NCBI GenBank assembly: GCA_028716365.1
Contig: JAQUPZ010000016.1
Span: forward strand, 1 to 64,000
DNA length: 64,000 nucleotides
Source: Kiritimatiellia bacterium
GTDB lineage: Bacteria > Verrucomicrobiota > Kiritimatiellia > UBA8416 > YA12-FULL-48-11
Direction: 5' to 3'
Position 1 is the first letter of the stretch. Every line of letters starts with the position of its first letter. Made by a program: the position numbers and the translations under genes. A model generated the notes under the pieces. That model searched no databases and was not told where the DNA came from. It saw only the letters and a program-made list of their open reading frames with translations. Positions 34,059 to 42,696 of the stretch are shown in pieces.

Positions 34059-36035
34059 CTATTCTTCAGCTCGTATCCAGCCTATCTGCCATGGACCAAT
34101 GGCAGGGAGTGTTACCAATGCGTCCAGGGCATCCCAACATACCGGCAATATTACAGGCTTCTCTTTAGGTAACATCCACGCCATCGTTTTCATCGTCCCT
34201 CGACACCCGCGTAAACGCAACGTCACAGGTTTCTGCGTCCCGATGGATGCGTTTAACACCGTCACGCTCCGTAACGTACCCTCTTTGTCAACACGCGACA
34301 CCACCATCATTTGTGCCATTGTCTCAATCACCACCGGCAATCGCCCGCGTGCCACCCAATCTGCGGCCTGTAAAAACTCATTCCTCTGTGCGGCACTGAC
34401 CGCCGCGTTGTAACTTACACAGGCGACACGCCCTTCCGCCGGTGTCGTAAAACCGCGTACCACCTTCAGCTTTGAGGGTATCTCTGCCGCTTTAAAACCG
34501 TCATTCAGTCTGCGTTCCACGATCCGGTCCCACGCACTTGTGTCGACTAAAACACCTCCTGAAAACACGTTTCTTGCATCGTCCTCTGTCATGCCATCGA
34601 CCGCTTCCGCGTCGAGCATGATGGCTACCGGCCAAACCCCGTCCGGACATAACGGCAGTCCCAGTACAGCAATGTCGTTGGCCACTCGTCCCGGGTTGGC
34701 CGTCATCCAAGAACGTGCGTTCTCTCCAGCACGTAAAGGCCGTCCCGCGTGTTCCTGACTCATGAACGGTTGAACACCACCCGGCTGAGTTCCGGCGTTA
34801 TAACGGACATACGTCTCATAGAAAGATCGCCAGGCCGCAAGCTCACTCAAATATGTCGACGCATACCATTCCATAGGTTCGAACGCAGAACAGAGTATGG
34901 CATACGACAGACTGTCCGCCCCCATCGATAGATAGAGCATGGACTCAACGGCCAGACCGTGAGCCGACTTCCCCGTCGCCCAATGTTGATACCCTTCGAC
35001 CTCCGGTGCGATACACTGTATAGACTCCGGAAGTCGTCGGATCTGTCGTGCCATACCAAGCGCCTTTTCGATCATTCCGCGCGGCGCGTGGTCATTATAG
35101 AATCCGCTTCCCGGGCGTGAACCGGCAGTCCACCCGGTCTCCTCTTCGAATGCCCGAAAGATCGGTTTCCAGTCATACCCGTTCAGTAAATCGGTGTGCC
35201 CGTTATAATGCTGTAATCCCATGCGCGTCTTGGGTGATACAGAGTGAACCCCCTGCGCAGCGGCCCGCGCAACACCTGCCAGACTCTCCTGACCAAACGT
35301 AATCCATTTTTTACGCAACACAGCCGCACCATCGCCACGCGTCATTGCCGCCACGAGTGTCTCGCGCGTCCACGTATTCTTTGTTTCCTTGTTGAAGAGG
35401 CCGATACATGTTTCACAGAAACAGCCTTCCCGGGCGGGGCTGTGTCGTGCGATTCGTAGATCATCATCCAGCCATACCATACCTGGTTTACATGCGGCAT
35501 AAAGAGATGCCATTTCCCTGATATGTGAAAGAAACGCCGGTTGACGAGGACAGCTGCACTGTTTGGTCTTCACACCGTCTGAACTGACTAATGTTCCCCA
35601 GGTCAGACTGACGGTGTCACCCGAAAAGCCATCGGCATGCCCGATCGTTGAGCCGATCTGAATACTCGGGATCACGCCGATCTTCCGCATCTCATCAGCG
35701 GCCTCAGCCATCAATCTGGCCGATTCCCGATGTTCTTCAATGGACGAGTAACCGGGTTTCGTGCAGAGCCACACCTCATCACAGGTATTCCGGTACTGTG
35801 AAAAAGCTGCCAGACTCTCTTTTAGGAGTTTTTTATCCGTATGATGATGCGGCCATAATCGGATAATCATTTTAAATGGATTATCTACCGTGCTCGGTAC
35901 ACTGACTTGCGGGGCACACTTATCCAGAGATTTATTACCGGACATCGTCTCGTCTGCCACCAGTATTCCAGCGGCTAGGCCAACTACAAGTGTGGTGATC
36001 ATCAAATATCCCATGATTCTTTTACCTTTTTTCAC
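34059..36035 (-). CDS. secreted TIM-barrel glycosidase-like protein
   Basis: The GTG start at 36035 has AAGGAG eight or nine bases upstream; an ATG at 36014 is in frame. The 658-residue product has a signal peptide (hydrophobic residues 9-26). The barrel contains MVWLDDDLRIA at about 190-200, followed by a Cys-x2-Cys loop (GCFCETCIGLF), and CIAPEVEGYQHW around 345. Asp and Glu at these strand ends are suitable catalytic residues. A Cys-rich loop after an acidic strand also occurs in the DUF4838 proteins and in the large protein at 10697-13549, hinting at a common ancestry. No CAZy family can be assigned. It sits between a PQQ propeller and an esterase. Confidence 0.65.
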   Translation of the reverse strand: MKKGKRIMGYLMITTLVVGLAAGILVADETMSGNKSLDKCAPQVSVPSTVDNPFKMIIRLWPHHHTDKKLLKESLAAFSQYRNTCDEVWLCTKPGYSSIEEHRESARLMAEAADEMRKIGVIPSIQIGSTIGHADGFSGDTVSLTWGTLVSSDGVKTKQCSCPRQPAFLSHIREMASLYAACKPGMVWLDDDLRIARHSPAREGCFCETCIGLFNKETKNTWTRETLVAAMTRGDGAAVLRKKWITFGQESLAGVARAAAQGVHSVSPKTRMGLQHYNGHTDLLNGYDWKPIFRAFEEETGWTAGSRPGSGFYNDHAPRGMIEKALGMARQIRRLPESIQCIAPEVEGYQHWATGKSAHGLAVESMLYLSMGADSLSYAILCSAFEPMEWYASTYLSELAAWRSFYETYVRYNAGTQPGGVQPFMSQEHAGRPLRAGENARSWMTANPGRVANDIAVLGLPLCPDGVWPVAIMLDAEAVDGMTEDDARNVFSGGVLVDTSAWDRIVERRLNDGFKAAEIPSKLKVVRGFTTPAEGRVACVSYNAAVSAAQRNEFLQAADWVARGRLPVVIETMAQMMVVSRVDKEGTLRSVTVLNASIGTQKPVTLRLRGCRGTMKTMAWMLPKEKPVILPVCWDALDALVTLPAIGPWQIGWIRAEE

Positions 36036-36093
36036 TCGTCATACTCCTTCACAACAGTTACGCCTATGTCCACCATTGCTGGAATGATTCGAT

Positions 36094-37371
36094 TCAGTCT
36101 CTGCCAATACAGAACAAGTGTCTGTCCCCGCGCAGGAAGATGCGGGAGTTGCTGATAGCCGGGGAAGCGAAGCATTTTTCACCGATTTCGTTTTGTGCTA
36201 CGCATTCGAATTGTGGTCCCACCTTAACCACATTCATGACTCCATTATCGTTAAGGAAATAAACCCTGCCTTCTGCGGAAACAAGGGAGGCGTGCTGTAC
36301 ACCCAGACGTTCGTACCATGCCAGATTGCCAGTCCTGGCTTCGAAACAATGCGTCATGCCGGCATCCGATGTAACAAGGAAATAATCACCTTCAATGATG
36401 GGCGAAGGTACGTATGCAACACCCTGGATCGTGCGCCAGACGATATGGGTTTGGGTTACGTTACCGGTGCCATCCGGGCGAATTGCCAGAATATGATGTG
36501 CAGGGAAACCGCCGGTGATGAGGACCAACCCGGAGGCTTCATGATAAACCGGTGAGGCGACGAACTGCTCGGTCGGCCCATCGATTACCCAAATCCGCTT
36601 CCCTGTGTTCGGGTCATAGCTCGCCACACATTTGTCCCCCGACAAAACCATCTGGGGACGTCCCGCCATGTCTCGGATCAGCGGCGCACAATAACTGCGC
36701 GTATGATTGTCCCTGGGTGTTTTCCAGAGAACCTTCCCGTCAGCACGACTCAATGCCACCAGGTAAGAATCGCCATCATGGTCCCCGTTAACAATCACTT
36801 TGTCGCGGTAGAGAATCGGTGAACTGCAAAAACCGTGTACGCTGGAAAATATACCTGGGCGAACGGCCCACTTTTGATTGCCTTTATAATCATATGCCGC
36901 CACGAACATCTGGTCACGATCCAGAAAAGCTACATAAACCAGTTCGCCATCGGTTGCCGGGGTACTTGACGCAAAGGAGTTGAGCTTGTGCTTGCGCTCC
37001 AACGGCGCGGTGAGAACTGTCCTCTGCCAGACAATTGTTCCTGTACTGCCATCCAGGCACAGGAGCAAACGCTCACTGGTATTTGTTACAGCGGCAACGG
37101 TGAACACATTCCTGTCCCAGACAATCGGTGAAGCATGTCCAAAGCCAGGCAATTCTGTCTTCCAGACGATATTGCTTGTGGCGCTCCAATACAGCGGGAT
37201 ATTTTTCTCCCGACTGGATCCATCAAGCCGTGGCCCGCGCCAGCAGGGCCAGTTTTCAGCCGTAGCCGAGAAACTAAAACCAATCAGCAATACCCATCTA
37301 AGTATCAATTGATAGATTTGTGTTGTTGGTTGGTTATAAGAAATTGCTTTTTTAACACGGATAGAAACCAT
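36094..37371 (-). CDS. secreted PQQ-type beta-propeller protein
   Basis: I start at ATG 37371 (GAAAGGC upstream). The ~425-residue product begins with the shared leader (MVSIRVKKAISYNQ) and then a signal peptide (LILRWVLLIGFSFSATA). The mature protein opens ENWPCWRGPRLDGSS, matching the paralogue at 17768-19117. Blades such as CLDGSTGTIVWQ, YDYKGNQKWA, ALSRADGKVLWK and YDPNTGKRIW show an eight-blade-type quinoprotein fold. The role is unknown; related genes accompany secreted hydrolases in this bacterial group. It is first in a three-gene run with the TIM-barrel and esterase genes. Confidence 0.85.
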   Translation of the reverse strand: MVSIRVKKAISYNQPTTQIYQLILRWVLLIGFSFSATAENWPCWRGPRLDGSSREKNIPLYWSATSNIVWKTELPGFGHASPIVWDRNVFTVAAVTNTSERLLLCLDGSTGTIVWQRTVLTAPLERKHKLNSFASSTPATDGELVYVAFLDRDQMFVAAYDYKGNQKWAVRPGIFSSVHGFCSSPILYRDKVIVNGDHDGDSYLVALSRADGKVLWKTPRDNHTRSYCAPLIRDMAGRPQMVLSGDKCVASYDPNTGKRIWVIDGPTEQFVASPVYHEASGLVLITGGFPAHHILAIRPDGTGNVTQTHIVWRTIQGVAYVPSPIIEGDYFLVTSDAGMTHCFEARTGNLAWYERLGVQHASLVSAEGRVYFLNDNGVMNVVKVGPQFECVAQNEIGEKCFASPAISNSRIFLRGDRHLFCIGRD

Positions 37372-37372
37372 A
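37331..37372 (-). repeat. shared gene-start leader, copy d
   Basis: Minus strand: ATGGTTTCTATCCGTGTTAA, with core AAAGCAATTTCTTATAACCA. The last 20 bases are identical to copy b at 48857-48900, where they are untranslated. Here they encode KAISYNQ within the signal peptide. Confidence 0.85.
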
Positions 37373-37494
37373 TTTTTGCCTTTCGTGTATATTAACGAGC
37401 GCATCGGCTTCCTTGTCTCAATTCGCCAAAAATCCTAGCATAAATGTTGATATACGTATCAAGTGAATTGTCTTCTTCACTTCATGTAAATCTT

Positions 37495-39840
37495 CTACCG
37501 AACAACCTGCGTTTCGCGAAGAAGCTGCCTTGCCCGCGCTGAACTAACGTCCCCAAGGAGGAGGTATGTGCGCGGGCCAACGACCAACTCGGAAGAACCG
37601 CCAGTTGACACACACAGCAATTTTGAACCGAATGGACGCATCGCGACCAGCGTACTGACAGGCACGCGAAGACGCAGTTCACCCTCGACCGCCCAGACCA
37701 GTGCGTAACAGTCTGACAGCTTGCCTGCACGACGGAACAGGAACACTTTGACGGTATCCTGGGCGACTCCGGCCATCTCTTCAATTTCCACCAGCTCGTA
37801 ATGCCCTGCCTCGTTGATGAATAGATGGTGTTCACGGCGGTCGGCAAGGATCCGCCGTTGGGACTCGTCAAGATTTCGATTATTGACACAGTTCTCGTAA
37901 ATGCCTCTCTGCTCAAAGCATGAAACGTAACGTGCGTCTCCGGGAGCGACGTTACGAAGTATGCGGCGTTGATCATCGGAAAGATGATTACCAAGCCGGG
38001 CGTCTTCCCAAATTTTGATCGCTGCAAGGCAGTCTTCTGCACGGGGATTAGACTTAAAGTCCTCCACCGCGGCACTAAGGGAGATAGGACAATCCCAGGT
38101 CGCCGCACGGCTGGCGATGTATTCATAGATGTCAGGGCCTGCACAACCCTGTTTTTTACGACCAAAACGTCCCAGCCATCCAAAGTCGATGCGTGAGAAA
38201 TCCATCGTGCGTGCCGCCGCTGTCGGGCAAGGCATCAGCCGGCAAAAGTCCTTCATACCTTCGATTGCAGCCACGTTATCGTAAGCGTTGGCCCGGCTAA
38301 TCATGTGCCAGCTGAAATGTGTGTAATGCGCCGCTTCGCATACAGGTGGCGGTGGATCCAGCAACCGGAACACCCGATATTGCGACGCGGCAGTATGATA
38401 CCAGAATGGCTCGTGAACGTCCTCAGCGCCATCGAAGTAAACCATATCGTAAGGGCCGGTCTGACGATAAATTTCGGCCAATCTATGGGCCACTTCGTCC
38501 TGGATATCGGTGTTCTGATCCAACCGGATAAAGATTGGCCACGTGTCCACGTTGAGAAGGGCCAGCCTGGTTCCTGCGGCATGTGCTGCCGCCTGCGTGC
38601 CGAGATGTCCACGTCGGCAACCAGTAAACTGGAACGGCGCATGGCTGTTGTAGTTTTCATATTCGATCAGCTCCTTGCCAAGTTTGAGTAACCGGCGGTC
38701 TTTGTCAAGTGTACAGCCGGCCGGATCCTCGCGGACATGCAACGTTTTAACGTCGGCTGTTACGTCACCGGTCAGCGTGAAAGTTCGAACTGTATGTAGC
38801 CGATCATCAGGTACGGGAGAAACATACAGATCTTTTTTTTCGGCTTTGCTGTAATGGATGTGTAACCCGGTTTTCAGACCAGCCGCCCTGATGGCGTCAG
38901 TAACGCGCTTCAGGTCTGCCATGCCATTCGGGAACCGGTCGTTCCACTCGAAATGTCCCGCGCTTTTCGAGAACGCCCTGTAGGAGAATAGAATCATACG
39001 GAATCCGCCCAGTTTGGCCCAATGAATATACTGATCAATATTTTGCGGGTCCGGTCGGCTCGCCCAAAGATAAGAGAACCTCTGGATCGGCGAACGGCGG
39101 AATGTCGCGCCGGACGGCAGGTGGAAGTCACGCTCCACCTTATCCATCGCGTCAAGGAACCTGTTCTTCGGATCACGGCACCCGAACAGCACCGCCGTAG
39201 CGCCGGCAAAACCGACGGCGGCCTCGGCTGCGGCCGTCATCTGCACGTGGCGTTCCTGAGGCAGCATTTCAATATTCGTCCGAGGGTTACCGCCGCACAG
39301 GCAGATACCGAACCGGTCATCATACGCGAGATTGACCCACTGTCCCAGCATCGGCAACCGGCAGATATTCAGCCGCAGGAACTCGATCCGGTCAATTGGG
39401 TCTCCTTCCACACCAAGAAGTTCGAATGCCACATAATCACCAGTGCTACGTATACGATAGGTAGCCTTGACGTTGGCCTCGCCAAACTCGATCAATAGTT
39501 TGTCATCCTGCCTTCGCACACGGGTTGCGTCGAAATGCGAGCCACCCTGGTAGACCCATCGCCCGACCACGGTGGCGAACGGACCTTCCGTCGTGGGAAC
39601 CGAATGACCGCCGCGATAGACCGTTGCCACCGGACAGGGCGGAACGGTAACCGCATATTCGACGTTGTCCCGTTTATCGACGAGGCTGCACAGCCGACCA
39701 TTCTCTCCTATCGCCAGCCGCAAAGAATCGGTCTCGAACTTCACGGCACCACTGGCCTGGTGAACAAGAACCATCAGCAGAAACGGCAAAATAAGAGTAG
39801 CAGGATGACTGAAGAAATCGAGAAATCTGCGGATGTTCAT
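37495..39840 (-). CDS. secreted TIM-barrel glycosidase-like protein
   Basis: A 781-residue protein with a signal peptide (about 1-31) and a strong ribosome site (GAGGAG). Residues ~32-260 form a beta-rich N-domain like those of clan GH-D enzymes. A barrel follows with WAKLGGFRMILFSYRAF, GLKTGLHIHYSK and YDMVYFDGAEDVHEPFW; the Asp in the last block is in the position of a GH27/31/36-type nucleophile. A C-terminal beta-sandwich closes the protein. Because the family could not be named, activity is inferred from fold cues only. It ends a run that starts at the kelch gene (42585), with spacers of 16 and 59 bases. Confidence 0.7.
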   Translation of the reverse strand: MNIRRFLDFFSHPATLILPFLLMVLVHQASGAVKFETDSLRLAIGENGRLCSLVDKRDNVEYAVTVPPCPVATVYRGGHSVPTTEGPFATVVGRWVYQGGSHFDATRVRRQDDKLLIEFGEANVKATYRIRSTGDYVAFELLGVEGDPIDRIEFLRLNICRLPMLGQWVNLAYDDRFGICLCGGNPRTNIEMLPQERHVQMTAAAEAAVGFAGATAVLFGCRDPKNRFLDAMDKVERDFHLPSGATFRRSPIQRFSYLWASRPDPQNIDQYIHWAKLGGFRMILFSYRAFSKSAGHFEWNDRFPNGMADLKRVTDAIRAAGLKTGLHIHYSKAEKKDLYVSPVPDDRLHTVRTFTLTGDVTADVKTLHVREDPAGCTLDKDRRLLKLGKELIEYENYNSHAPFQFTGCRRGHLGTQAAAHAAGTRLALLNVDTWPIFIRLDQNTDIQDEVAHRLAEIYRQTGPYDMVYFDGAEDVHEPFWYHTAASQYRVFRLLDPPPPVCEAAHYTHFSWHMISRANAYDNVAAIEGMKDFCRLMPCPTAAARTMDFSRIDFGWLGRFGRKKQGCAGPDIYEYIASRAATWDCPISLSAAVEDFKSNPRAEDCLAAIKIWEDARLGNHLSDDQRRILRNVAPGDARYVSCFEQRGIYENCVNNRNLDESQRRILADRREHHLFINEAGHYELVEIEEMAGVAQDTVKVFLFRRAGKLSDCYALVWAVEGELRLRVPVSTLVAMRPFGSKLLCVSTGGSSELVVGPRTYLLLGDVSSARARQLLRETQVVR

Positions 39841-39892
39841 GGTTTACTCCTCACCCAGCATGTTACCTGTCATCACTATCACTCAGAGTCGT

Positions 39893-39898
39893 TGTCAA
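39893..39898 (-). promoter_or_regulatory. candidate -35 (TTGACA) for the 37495-39840 gene
   Basis: TTGACA on the minus strand lies 53 bases upstream of ATG 39840 and overlaps the 3' edge of the preceding gene. The -10 at 17 bases (TGATGA) is weak. It may be an internal promoter. Confidence 0.3.
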
Positions 39899-39899
39899 G

Positions 39900-41561
39900 T
39901 TATCTGCGGCGCAGTGTCACGGTGGTCCCGACGATCTCGGGGCGCATATTGCCGTTGGCGTCGAGCTGCCGGCGATCATACACGACCAGTAATACATCCG
40001 GAGATATTTCTTCGACCGAGTTATAACTGGTTGTTGACCCATTATAAAACCAGAAATGCCCGGCCCAAGTTCTCCCCTGATCAGGACTGAATGCAAGCCA
40101 GTTACCCGGGCGTCCATAAGTACAGACTATCACGCCGTTGCGCATACGGCAGGCGTTGGGCCATACGCCACGGTCGGCAATTGGTTGGGGTGTGCCCCAT
40201 GTCTTCCCGTCATCGGCCGAACGACTGAGATAGAGTGGCGTGTATTTGCCTCCGCTACCACCGGTACGCATGAAACAGAGAATCTCACCGTCGGGTAACG
40301 TCAGCAGATCGGCTTCACAGAAGCTCTCCAGTCCGATGTTCGGATCATATGCGACCGTGGACAGATATTCCCAGGTCTTCCCGCGATCTGTCGAGTGGAC
40401 TACAAACGTGCGGTACTTGTAACACTTCCATTTATCGGGCATGGTGGGAACAGGTACGCGATCGTTCGAGAACTGACCGTACATCGCTGCCAGCAGACTC
40501 CCGTCGCGCAAGCCGACGATGGCATGATCTGCCACCGGACCTTCATAGGCTTTTCCGTCATCGCCAGTTCCACCGGTGGCGTCGGGGATGTGAAGCAGCG
40601 CGATCTCCGAATGGACCGTACGGCCGTTGTCTGTCGAACGAGTCAATGGGATTGAAAAATAACCGGTCCGATCGGTTTGCTTGCTGTGAAATCCAAGTTG
40701 AACAATTTCGCCATCAGGAAATTGATATGCGCCCACGTGCAGCGCTGGCCCAAGCTGCCATGTCCGACCAACATCAGTAGAATGTCGACCGCCTACGACG
40801 AGACCGCCATCGACCAGCTTGAACAGACTTTGGTAAGTCGCCCCAGGTACGATAACTTGAGTCGCGCCTATAGCGATGTCGATTCCCGAAACTTTGGGAA
40901 CAGTAATCTGCGGCGTATCAATCTTGCCACCCCGAAAACGCACCCACTGCCATATTGCTTCTCCGGTGGCGGTGGAGCTACCGCAGCCGAACCCGATCTG
41001 GTTACGGCACGCATGTGCAGGCTGCGTGAATTTACCCCGACCATCGAGCAAGAGCTCGTCAGCGGCCCAGACTTGTATGTCGGTATCCTTGATTTGGGCT
41101 CGATAGGTATGGAATTTACCAGCCGCATCGAAGGAGGTCGTCATGCGCGATGAGGCGAGCATAACCTGGTGCGGAAAGAAGGTAACGCCCTCCTCGTGGA
41201 CACCATCAGAGACCATTAACGCCACTCCCCATGGATCAGAACACGAAATTGCCTTCAGCCGGACCTCGACCGCGGCTCCCTGTTGCGGCTCAACATGCCA
41301 GTCGACTTGAAAAAAACGCCCGCTTCCCTTGGCGGTGGAAGGGTCCGCAATTCGCAATCCATCAGCAGTACTCTTCGATGAAGTCAACGGCGATTGCCAG
41401 CCTTCCGTCATGTTGCCGATTTGAAAGCCAGCCCGGTAGAGGTCACACCAAGACTCCTCCGCGAGTGTCACGCTCCAAGCCAGACAGGCAATGCCTGATA
41501 TGATGAAGAGAGTATTTATGGTTAGGCTGGTTACAGAAAATTGATTTTTCGGACGGTTCAT
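39900..41561 (-). CDS. secreted sialidase-superfamily protein with N-terminal beta-sandwich
   Basis: This 553-residue protein has a signal peptide (hydrophobic residues ~14-33). Residues ~40-215 form a concanavalin/DUF1080-like beta-sandwich (GSGRFFQVDWHVEPQQGAAV, YRAQIKDTDIQVWAADELLL). A propeller with five Asp boxes follows: STDVGRTW, STDNGRTV, STDRGKTW, SADDGKTW and SPDQGRTW. The FCEADLLTLPDGEILCFMRT segment resembles the exo-sialidase core. Its first codons match a diverged copy of the shared leader. It lies 16 bases after the kelch gene and 59 bases before the TIM-barrel gene, so the three are likely one transcript. Confidence 0.85.
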   Translation of the reverse strand: MNRPKNQFSVTSLTINTLFIISGIACLAWSVTLAEESWCDLYRAGFQIGNMTEGWQSPLTSSKSTADGLRIADPSTAKGSGRFFQVDWHVEPQQGAAVEVRLKAISCSDPWGVALMVSDGVHEEGVTFFPHQVMLASSRMTTSFDAAGKFHTYRAQIKDTDIQVWAADELLLDGRGKFTQPAHACRNQIGFGCGSSTATGEAIWQWVRFRGGKIDTPQITVPKVSGIDIAIGATQVIVPGATYQSLFKLVDGGLVVGGRHSTDVGRTWQLGPALHVGAYQFPDGEIVQLGFHSKQTDRTGYFSIPLTRSTDNGRTVHSEIALLHIPDATGGTGDDGKAYEGPVADHAIVGLRDGSLLAAMYGQFSNDRVPVPTMPDKWKCYKYRTFVVHSTDRGKTWEYLSTVAYDPNIGLESFCEADLLTLPDGEILCFMRTGGSGGKYTPLYLSRSADDGKTWGTPQPIADRGVWPNACRMRNGVIVCTYGRPGNWLAFSPDQGRTWAGHFWFYNGSTTSYNSVEEISPDVLLVVYDRRQLDANGNMRPEIVGTTVTLRRR

Positions 41562-41562
41562 G
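41528..41562 (-). repeat. shared gene-start leader, copy g (diverged)
   Basis: Minus strand GAAAAATCAATTTTCTGTAA then CCAGCCTAACC, compared with the core AAAGCAATTTCTTATAACCA of copies b and d. Similarity is limited to about 25 bases, so this copy is less certain. Confidence 0.4.
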
Positions 41563-41577
41563 AATAAATCTTTATTC

Positions 41578-42585
41578 TCATTTTGGCCAGTCTACGGGGA
41601 GATACAACGACCACACTTCTCTGGAGAGCGGTCGGGCATGTCCAGCGGCGACCCAGAGTTTATCATGGAACACAAAGGCCGAGTGTTCGTGACGTTCCTT
41701 CCAGGTGACCTTCGATTGCAGTCGATCCCATTGTCTGCCGTCCCTGGAACACCATACGTCGCCCCAATTCTGCGAGGGATTGTTCGACCAGCCGCCTATC
41801 ACCCACATACGACCGCGATACACAACCGAAGAAAACCACAGGCGCGGATGCCACGGAGCGGATTCGGTCTCGAGTGTCCATTGTATCCCATCGCTGGAGG
41901 ACCACACGTCGTTCTTCGCGTGATACGTGGGGACGTAATTGCCGCCGCCAAAGACATAGATCCTGTCATTCAGCACAACGGCTTGATGATAGGCGCGTGG
42001 TGACCAACCGGCTTTCGCAGTTTCCATTTTCCATTCTTTGCCATCAGCGGATGACCACACATCGTTCTTCAGACTACTATCGTCGCCAAAATAATAGTTC
42101 TCGTTTCCACCGAGTATCCACATACGTCCATGGAACTCCACTGTGGCAGCGGCAATTCTCGGCGACCAACCGGCGGCGGATGTGGCCTGTTGCCAGTTCG
42201 TGCCGTCGGTCGACCACCACACCTGGTTGCCCGCTGAATGCCCTGGCAGTCTGCCATTATACCAGCCGCCCATCATCCACATCTTTTCCTTAAAAACGAT
42301 ATTCATCGGGAGATCGGAGTGAATCCACGGCGCGCATTTTGTGACAAGGCTCCAAACGCGTCCATCACTCGATGACCACACATCGCGCGGCGGGGCCTCG
42401 TTGGAGTTGAACCAGCCGCCCATCATCCAGAGCCGGTCACGAAACACGAACTCACCCGAGGAATCCCGCGCCTGCCAGTCCGCAATTTTGGTTTCTAATA
42501 CCCAATCCGGAGCGGTACGATCTTCTGCAAATGCCGTACTGCCAACGATAAAAGCAACACAAAAAAAGAAGTTACCGAACCGCAT
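41578..42585 (-). CDS. secreted kelch-type beta-propeller
   Basis: The 335-residue product has a signal peptide (1-20) and then six tandem units of about 48 residues. Each follows the pattern R-x-h-x-x-hVF-x-D-x-hWhhGG with a trailing VWSSxDGxxW: RLWMMGGW, KMWMMGGW, RMWILGGN, RIYVFGGG, RMWVIGGW and KLWVAAGH mark the blades. It resembles galactose-oxidase/kelch propellers without a visible enzymatic domain, so sugar or protein binding is likely. The ribosome site AAGGAG is strong. Its promoter-like block (42607-42655) matches that of the sialidase-like gene at 31226. It heads a three-gene run with 39900-41561 and 37495-39840. Confidence 0.88.
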   Translation of the reverse strand: MRFGNFFFCVAFIVGSTAFAEDRTAPDWVLETKIADWQARDSSGEFVFRDRLWMMGGWFNSNEAPPRDVWSSSDGRVWSLVTKCAPWIHSDLPMNIVFKEKMWMMGGWYNGRLPGHSAGNQVWWSTDGTNWQQATSAAGWSPRIAAATVEFHGRMWILGGNENYYFGDDSSLKNDVWSSADGKEWKMETAKAGWSPRAYHQAVVLNDRIYVFGGGNYVPTYHAKNDVWSSSDGIQWTLETESAPWHPRLWFSSVVYRGRMWVIGGWSNNPSQNWGDVWCSRDGRQWDRLQSKVTWKERHEHSAFVFHDKLWVAAGHARPLSREVWSLYLPVDWPK

Positions 42586-42606
42586 ATTTTTTTCTCCTTG
42601 TTTGAT

Positions 42607-42655
42607 AATTCTGTATCAGGGATACGACAGGTGTCAACGTATAACCGGCTGATAT
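42607..42655 (-). promoter_or_regulatory. promoter-like block of second type, copy 2
   Basis: Minus strand: TATATCAGCCGGTTATACG, then TTGACA (42637-42632), a 16-base spacer and TACAGAAT. It aligns with 32775-32820 over about 60 bases at roughly 75 percent identity. The kelch start is 25 bases past the -10 element. Confidence 0.6.
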
Positions 42656-42696
42656 AACTTCCTATATCCCTACCCTATGCCTGAATCGCGCAAAGA

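Noticed and set aside
37482..38183. 233-codon frame on the same strand inside the TIM-barrel gene
   Set aside because: It overlaps the supported gene in another frame. The main frame has the signal peptide, ribosome site and continuous protein-like sequence.
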